A stretch of 64,000 nucleotides of DNA. Source: Monodelphis domestica (Eukaryota; Chordata; Mammalia; Didelphimorphia; Didelphidae). Below are positions 57,536 through 64,000 of this stretch, one piece after another. The DNA lies in the NCBI RefSeq assembly GCF_027887165.1, contig NC_077230.1, forward strand, positions 339,956,322 to 340,020,321. The letters run 5' to 3'. The notes beneath the pieces are model-generated. The model was given only the letters and a program-made list of their open reading frames with translations. It did no database searches and was not told the origin of the DNA. Position 1 is the stretch's first letter. Every line of letters begins with the position of its first letter. Made by a program: the position numbers and the translations under genes.

Positions 57536-57720
57536 CTTTAGAGTTGGAAGGGACTGCAGAGGCCATTTAATCTAACACCCTCATTTTACAAGTGAAGAAT
57601 TTAGGCCCAGAGACATTTACATGACTTATTCAAGGTCCCAAAGGCAATTAAATAGCCAGTTGGTGTCTGAGCCAGTATTTGAATCCAGATTCCCCAAGCC
57701 AATGCTCAGTGCTCTTTCTA
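57536..57720 (+). repeat. MIR element
   Basis: 'ctttagagttggaagggact', 'ctcattttacaagtgaagaa', 'ggcccagagacatttacatg', 'atttgaatccagattcccca' is a near-complete sense MIR, running into a CT microsatellite. Confidence 0.8.
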
Positions 57721-57723
57721 ATA

Positions 57724-57896
<173 letters not shown>

Positions 57897-58334
57897 AACC
57901 TGATGATACTGGAAGCCTCAAGAACAAAGGTGCAATAGGCAATGGGAAATGGCTATTTTTTACATTCATGCAACAAAACACTAATCCAATTTGGCAGTTT
58001 TTCGTGCATGAACTGCTCAGAGAACATAGCAGTCTGATTTTATTTATAGGTTAACTGACAAAGATCCTGATTAAAAAATTAGCATCCATCCTGTTCACAA
58101 GGTATTTGTCTCTCCTTGAACAAATCTTGCCTTAGATCCAGTTACAATTCAAGATTCTTTTACTGATTGTCAGCTACGTACAAAGCACTTGTGAGGCGCA
58201 GAGATGAGTGAGATACACTCATTACCCTCAAAGAGTTTAAACTGTATTGAATAAGAACTGTAGAATATTAGCTCTGGGAAGGAATATGAAACATAGGATA
58301 GAAAACACTCAGAACACAGAATTGTATCAACTCT

Positions 58335-58690
58335 GAAAAACTAAACTATTAATAGCAAAGCAAGGTTCCCAGATAACTCCAAGGAACTAACTCATGATGA
58401 AAAATGCTCTCCACGGCCAAAGAAGGAACTGTTAGAATCTGATGGCACGTTATCTTTCACTTTATTTCCTTCATGAGTTTTTTTTTGTATGTATAATACA
58501 TGTCTTCTTTCACACCATGATGAATATGGGGAAATGTATCGCATGATAGCACTGGAATAACCTGCATTAGACTATTTACCACCTAGGAAGGAAGAAAGGA
58601 AGGGAGGGTAAGAATCTGAATCAGAAAATGTCAGATAAAAACGATCAGAACTTGTTTCTACATATAATTGAACAGAATGAAAAAGTTAAA
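58335..58690 (+). mobile_element. L1-type 3'-end-only copy
   Basis: Collinear with 53300-53660: 'attaatagcaaagcaaggtt', 'aatgctctccacggccaaag', 'aaggaactgttagaatctga' and 'atctgaatcagaaaatgtca'. Confidence 0.7.
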
Positions 58691-58799
58691 TTTTTAAAAA
58701 TAGCTCAGAATCATAGAACATATCCCATCTCATTTTGCAAAAGGGTAGAATGGGACCTGAAAAGGTATACTAACACAGTCATGAGATTCCCTTGGCTCT

Positions 58800-58995
58800 T
58801 TACATTTTCTTTGTGGGCCACTAGATGGTGCAGGAGATAAACTGACCTAGAGTCAGAAAGTCCTAGAGGTAGAATCCTGTTTCAGATACTTCACAACTAA
58901 CTGGGTGACTTTGGACAACTCATTTAGCCTCAGTTTTCTCAACTGTAAAGTGAGGATATCAATTGTACCTACTTCCCAGGGTGGGTGTGAAAGAA
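58800..58995 (+). repeat. MAR1-like SINE
   Basis: 'actgacctagagtcagaaag', 'gactttggacaactcattta' and 'cagttttctcaactgtaaag', then 'cctacttcccagggtg'. A diverged sense MAR1-type copy. Confidence 0.65.
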
Positions 58996-59362
58996 AACAT
59001 TCGTATCTGTATATATGTCTTACCTTCTCTATAAAGTAGAAATTCTTTTGGGGCAATAACTTAGTTACTTTTCATTTTTATATACATAGGGTTGAGCATA
59101 GATTGCCTCACTGGGTAAGCACTTAAATATTTGTTGAAGTGAATTGAATTTCTGCCCAGTCTTTTTAAAATGTCATATAAACTCCTTGAAGATAAGGCTA
59201 ACATATTTGTCTTTGTCGTATGACATAGTAGTCATAGTATGACTAATCTTAAAGCCAAGAAAACCTGGGTTCGTTTCCTAATTCTGATACAGAACTGGCT
59301 AAATGCCCTTGGGCAAATCAGCCTCCCAGTGCTCAAGGAAACTTTCCAACACCATAAGTTTT

Positions 59363-59567
59363 TTTTTTCCCCAAACCCTTACCTATCATCTTGGAGTCAA
59401 TACTGTATATTGGCTCCAAGGCAGAAGAGTGGTAAGGGCTAGACAATGGGGGTCAAGTGACTTGCCCAGGGTCACACAGCTGGGAAGTGTCTGAGGCCAG
59501 ATTTGAATCCAGGACCTCCCATCTCTAGATCTGGCTCTCAATCCACTGAGCCACCCAGCTGCCCCCT
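59363..59567 (-). mobile_element. tRNA-derived SINE, full length, young
   Basis: An antisense copy with near-consensus sequence. Perfect 15-bp target duplications aacaccataagtttt lie at 59348-59362 and 59568-59582. Confidence 0.97.
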
Positions 59568-59739
59568 AACACCATAAGTTTTAGAGAAGATACTGACGTG
59601 TTAATAGAGGGAGTTATTTTACATGACAATAAAAACAAAATCTTTAAAAATAAAATAAAGGAACCTAAAAACAATAGAGGAAGCTTCTTCACCAAGGAGT
59701 TCCCTGTATTAATGGAATCACAATTGCTCTTCTGATTCT

Positions 59740-60070
59740 CATCTCTCTCCTACTTAGAACAAGATATTTATAATTGTGCTCTCCACTTGGCTTCTCTGAT
59801 TTTCTTCAAGACCCCATATAAATCCCATCTCCTTCAGGAGACCTTCCCCCCAGCTGGTTGTGACTTCCCTCTGAGATTACCCTCTATTGCATATTTCTTG
59901 TGTATACATAATTATTTTTGTTGCTACTTCCATTAGAATGTGACCTTCTTGAGGCCAGGGACTGTTTCTTACTTTCTTTGTGTTCTCAGTATTTAGTACA
60001 GTGTCTGAATCATAGAAAAATTAATAAAGAAATGCTTATTGAGTTGACCCTCAATAAATGAAGTTTTATT
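59740..60070 (+). repeat. Old marsupial SINE-type repeat
   Basis: 'gaatgtgaccttcttgaggc', 'cagggactgtttcttacttt', 'cagtatttagtacagtgtct' and 'aagaaatgcttattgagttg' give an old SINE 3' part. Confidence 0.55.
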
Positions 60071-60124
60071 TGTGTGGAACAATTGATTCAGAACAAAGTC
60101 ATTCAGTCCTTTTTATTAATCTTA

Positions 60125-60300
60125 GATCACTGATCTGGAGCTAGAAGGCACCTTAGAGATCATATAATCCAACCTCCTCATTTTGCAGATGAGGGAACTG
60201 AGGACCACAGAGATTAGGTGACTCGTCTAAAGTCATACTGTTAATAAATTTCAGTGTTCGCATTTCAACCCAGGTCCTTGGACACCAAAATCAGCACTTT
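60125..60300 (+). repeat. MIR element
   Basis: 'tggagctagaaggcacctta', 'cctcattttgcagatgaggg' and 'cgcatttcaacccaggtcct' in sense MIR order. Confidence 0.75.
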
Positions 60301-60524
60301 GTGACAAAAGTTAACAGTTGTCAAACCTATCAAAGAAGCTGACTCATCTGGGTATCTTCTGAATCTGTGACTGCATGTGTTGGCAGAGCTTCGGAAGCAG
60401 GGACAGCTAAGCTCTGTAATTGGTGTTCACAGTTCCTAGATAAAACATGGCACCAAAACCCCAAAAGAATACATGGAGAACAAGATAAGTAGACACTGTT
60501 AAGATTGTTTTAGCTGAACCATAT

Positions 60525-60650
60525 CAAATCTGGAAGGGGCCCCGGTCCATCTAGTCAGTCCATTCACCTCATTGTGCAGATGATGAACTTGAGGCATGGG
60601 CAGAAGTGACTGACCCCAAGACAACCAGTGTGATGTCAGAACTGGGTCTA
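60525..60650 (+). repeat. MIR element
   Basis: 'caaatctggaaggggccccg', 'ctcattgtgcagatgatgaa', 'gaagtgactgaccccaagac' is a diverged MIR core. Confidence 0.6.
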
Positions 60651-60800
60651 GAGTAGGGGTTCTAACCTTGTCCATGGATAGATTTCAGGGAATTCATGAG
60701 CCTGGAAGGGAAAAACAGTTATATCTAAGTTTCAATATAATTGAATTTCTTTGTAATGCTATGCACGTATTTTATTTTGTACATTTAAAATGGCATTCTG

Positions 60801-60988
60801 GGGGGCTCAGTGGATTGAGAGATGGGAGGTCCTGGGTTCAAATCTGATCTCAGACACTTCCCAGCTGTGTGACCCTGGGCAAGTCACTTGACTCCCATTG
60901 CCTAGTCCTTACCACTCTTCTGCCTTGGAAGCAATACACGGATTGATTCCAAGATGGAAGATAAAGGTTTATTAAAAAATAAATAAAT
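60801..60988 (+). mobile_element. tRNA-derived SINE, 5' deleted, young
   Basis: Starts at 'ggggggctcagtggattgag' and lacks the first roughly 12 bp and an internal 'ccaggcctaga' stretch. Perfect 14-bp target duplications aaaatggcattctg lie at 60787-60800 and 60989-61002. Confidence 0.95.
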
Positions 60989-61084
60989 AAAATGGCATTC
61001 TGAGGAATTTTAGGCTTCAACAGACCACTACCAAAGGGGATCTAAGACACACAAAAAAAGCTAAGAACTTCTGATTTAGAGTAA

Positions 61085-61320
61085 TAACCACTGTTCTTTT
61101 CATAGCACTATAAGGGTTACAAAATATTTTGTAACTGTGTAAGGTTGGAAGTATAAGCATGCTTAGATCCATTTTAGAGATAAGGAAACAAGCTTAGAGA
61201 GGCAAAGTCATTTGCCCAAGTTCTGATTAGGTTAATAAAACACATTTCTAGGAAGTAACAGAACCAGAACTCAATCTAGTCTCTAATTCTTAGCCAAATA
61301 CCTTTCCCATCATGCCACTT
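61085..61320 (+). repeat. MIR element
   Basis: 'ccattttagagataaggaaa', 'gcaaagtcatttgcccaagt' and 'gaaccagaactcaatctagt' indicate a sense MIR. Confidence 0.65.
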
Positions 61321-61324
61321 TGCT

Positions 61325-61790
61325 TCTTCTAATATAAAAAAAGAATATCACCCCAAGCACTGACATTTTAAATTGTTCAGAAACACATAAGCTGTTAAGT
61401 TTGATGTCTACTGTCGAAGAACCAGTAATATAGTTCCTTTCCCCCCCACTCATTTGGTCATTTCTATTGCTCATTTTCTAAATGAAGCTTATGGAAAAAT
61501 TCTATCAAAAGATTATGGGAAATGTCAATGGAGATATCCAAGCTATCCCATCTGGGGCCTGAGAGGATCACGGGCACAAAATTCTTAATAAAGATATTAA
61601 AAAACAAAGACGACACTTTTATATTCACAAACATGATGAATCTGACAGCCATGAAAGAAAATGTTTGGTTGTCTTCTTTTTGGGGCCAGGATTAGGTTAG
61701 GGATTAGATAAACCTAGGGGATAACACTTGAGGATGTTGAGGTCCACAAGAAAAAGACACTTTTTAATAGAAAGGGCAGCTGTGGTGCAG
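61325..61790. other. Intergenic, nothing recognised
   Basis: Short frames only, with no domain. Confidence 0.45.
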
Positions 61791-61795
61791 CCAAT

Positions 61796-61965
61796 CAATG
61801 TCAGGCACTATGTAAAGCTCCAGGGATACAAGAAAGACAAAAGACAAGGGGCTAACAATACAATGGGGGAGAAAACATGCAAACTAGGTACAAACAAGAT
61901 ATATATATGATAAATAGGAGATAATAGGTGGAAGGCATTAAGGGAGATGGGAAAAGATTTCTTAT
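61796..61965 (+). repeat. CORE-SINE-like copy
   Basis: 'aatgtcaggcactatgtaaa', 'gctccagggatacaagaaag' and 'caatacaatgggggagaaaa' are words of the family at 2385 with a longer 3' part. Confidence 0.65.
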
Positions 61966-62160
61966 TCAGTGGAAAGCAAACTGAATCTGGAGTCAAGTGA
62001 CCTGGGTTCTAATCACAGTTCTGCTATTTATGGCTAGGTGATTATAGACAAATATTTAACCTCTATGTGCCTCAGTTTCTTTACATATGACATGAAATTT
62101 ATGATAGCCTATACTACCTAGTTTGTAGGGTTGTTAGGAGGAGGGAACTTTAGAAACTAT
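61966..62160 (+). repeat. MAR1-like SINE
   Basis: 'ggagtcaagtgacctgggtt', 'tgtgcctcagtttctttaca', then 'tacctagtttgtagggttgt' in sense MAR1 order. Confidence 0.7.
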
Positions 62161-62167
62161 AGAGAGC

Positions 62168-62765
62168 TGTAAGGATTAAAATTGGAGTTTTGACTCAATA
62201 TGAGAGTTATAAAAGTGTTTGCCATTTATAAAACATTAGCCCCTAAGTCAAAATGATTGTTAGCAGCTTTTATTTACAACAGGGTAGAAAAAGTGAGTGT
62301 GGGAAATGTAAAAGAGAGACAGAGACTTAAGAAGCCTACCAGCCCTTCTCCAGTGAAGTCTGGCTCAGCTGCTAACAGGGGCTTCCCCAAGTCCCGATCT
62401 CCATTGTGGATTTCCTGGCAATCCTCAGCCAGAAGTCCTGGTGGTGTTTTCAGCTAGAGTTCCATCAATTCAGAATGACTCCAAGGAAAAGAAAGTAGCT
62501 CCACTCATCCATGCAGAATCCAGGGAGAGTCTCCTCCAAAGCCAAGACAGGAGTCTCTGGAAACAATCTCCCCAGATGCCTGGAAAGGAAGGTAGAAGGC
62601 CATGCTCATCTCTTCTTTTTGCTCCTTTTCCACATCATTTCCTTCCTGTCTCTCCCCCTTCTTCACAGAAACCAATTACAGTCTTTCAATTTGCTTAGTC
62701 CTTCCCAGGGCTGGGAAGTCCCCTTTGGAGGTGAGAGTTTTTGATTTGTGAACTCTCTTACTTAA
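62168..62765 (+). mobile_element. LTR-like element 4
   Basis: Starts TGTAAGGATTAAAATTGGAG immediately after the MAR1-like copy and includes 'ctgctaacaggggcttcccc' and 'cccagggctgggaagtcccc'. The start resembles LTR-like fragment 3. End point and target duplication were not resolved. Three plus-strand frames of 66-85 codons here lack any retroviral domain. Confidence 0.4.
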
Positions 62766-63095
62766 ATGTTGAGTTAGGGATGCTTTGAGTGCTTGATTGA
62801 TTGAGTTAAAGGTTGCTGATTAATTTCATTAAAATAGACAAAGAGAAATAATTCTATCTTCACAGAGCCATAGAAATAAGAGTTGTTATTAGCATTAAAA
62901 ATGTGACACAAGATGCTATTTTTCATCAGAGCATGTAAATCTTCATTTTTAATAAGGTAATTCTCATGTATCACAATAAAGACTTGAAGTTTTTAATGTA
63001 CGGTGAGACAAGGGATATAATTTTCATGTTCTGCTTTGAATACTATACAAAATTCATTGTTCTGACTCTACCTTTCCACTTACCCTGAAATATGA
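62766..63095. other. Intergenic, nothing recognised
   Basis: AT-rich unique sequence without supported gene. Confidence 0.5.
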
Positions 63096-63099
63096 TCAT

Positions 63100-63290
63100 A
63101 GAAACATAGGATTTAGAACTGGCAAGGATCTTAGAGATCACCTAGTATACTATCTAATCTTATAATTGAGGAAACTGAGGACCCCAGAGGTTGTGATTTG
63201 CTGAAGACCATAGAGCAAGTCAATTGGGGACAAGATTAAATCCAGGCCTTTCTAACTGAAAAATCCATCACTTAAAAAAATATAAATAGG
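63100..63290 (+). repeat. MIR element
   Basis: 'ttagaactggcaaggatctt', 'ataattgaggaaactgagga', 'gtgatttgctgaagaccata' is a sense MIR-type copy. Confidence 0.75.
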
Positions 63291-63294
63291 TAAC

Positions 63295-63480
63295 CAGGGA
63301 AAGGATTATTGTTACTTTCACCCAAAAAGAAACTGAGGCTTAGCATAGTGGCACATAGTAACCACTGAATAATTTTTGCCTGATATGCCTGAAGTTACAT
63401 AGTTACTAAGTCTCAGGAACATCTTCCATTTTTGATTCATCTGACTTCAAGTTGAGGATTCTTTCTCTGACATCTGGCCT
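63295..63480 (+). repeat. MIR-like SINE, diverged
   Basis: 'aaagaaactgaggcttagca', 'gaagttacatagttactaag' and 'tgacttcaagttgaggattc' suggest a second, more diverged MIR. Confidence 0.5.
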
Positions 63481-64000
63481 TTCTTGCTCTATTGAGTAGT
63501 TGTGATGTTGACTAACTTGATTCTGAGAGTGTTCAAGCCAAGTCCAACAAGACAGTGGCAGAATTACCATGTTAGTGCAACCATATGTAAAGATCTAAAC
63601 ATATGAGCATTATTTTTTATGAATTTTGAGGTTGTAAAGTGTTCAGAGTTTTACTTCTCTGACACAAGACATTGATTTGACTTAAAAAGTGTCCTGGTAA
63701 AAATCAGTGTGAGTAAGCATAAAAACAGTCTCGGAGAAAGTTGTGAGGCTCTAGTCTGTCCTTATCTGCCCCTGTTGTGGGATAATGAGCTGTGAGCTAT
63801 TTTCAAGGTCATTTGCAGCTTGTTGATTGGTTAAGTGAAATTGGAATTCCAGTTCCTTTGGTGAAAATGCTAGTGAAGATTGTGTAGGGAACAATGCCTT
63901 CTCTTCCTAGGAGGCCCCAAGGGAAAACAAAAGAGCAAATAGAGCAAAGAACTAGTGGACAGAAAGGGCAGAAAGCTCTGCCTCCATTCTTTGGGCAAGT
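63481..64000. other. Intergenic to window end, nothing recognised
   Basis: Unique-looking sequence, no ORF of note and no recognised PAK1 exon. Confidence 0.45.

Overview
This window is marsupial nuclear DNA. Most of it is interspersed repeat: many copies of a roughly 195-bp tRNA-derived SINE with pol III A and B boxes, MAR1-like CORE-SINEs, MIRs, CR1/L3 fragments, Tigger DNA transposon remnants, TG...CA LTRs and several generations of L1. The SINE's 3' half, with the cctagcccttaccactcttc and accaatacacagtattgatt segments, suggests an Australian rather than American marsupial. That is recall of consensus sequences, so the species stays open. There is nothing prokaryotic here, and I see no operons, CRISPR arrays or viral genomes.

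Only one protein-coding gene can be supported: aquaporin-11 (AQP11) on the minus strand. All three coding exons can be assembled with GT-AG splice sites: exon 1 at 27454-28057, exon 2 at 15577-15693 and exon 3 at 13182-13261. Introns 1 and 2 are 11,760 and 2,315 bp. The joined reading frame is 801 nt, or 266 aa, against 271 aa in human. It keeps the AQP11-type NPC first pore motif and the conserved cysteine nine residues after the second motif. The second motif reads NPV, where human AQP11 has NPA. A CpG island at about 28090-28725 covers the 5' end and promoter.

Layout: 1-12.9 kb is intergenic sequence downstream of AQP11. It is repeat-rich, with two low-repeat stretches at 10.7-11.15 and 11.8-12.8 kb that could be conserved non-coding elements. 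The AQP11 gene occupies 12.9-28.1 kb and its CpG-island promoter 28.1-28.7 kb. From 28.7 to 64 kb there is upstream intergenic sequence. This holds an L1 nest at 31.2-42.5 kb: a younger full-length L1, with tail-inserted L1 and SINE copies, splits an older ORF2-deleted L1 and is bounded by an 11-bp target duplication. It also holds an LTR/Tigger cluster at 45-53 kb, a second ORF2-deleted L1 at 55.3-57.1 kb, dinucleotide microsatellites, and SINEs with clean target duplications. By human synteny the convergent neighbour to the left should be CLNS1A and the divergent neighbour to the right PAK1. I found no exon of either.

I found no new multi-gene system. The most useful observations are the AQP11 NPV substitution, the reconstructed order of insertions in the L1 nest, the LTR-junction repeat at 49.9/51.1/52.0 kb, and the two candidate conserved non-coding blocks. 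Repeat boundaries are approximate unless a target duplication is cited.
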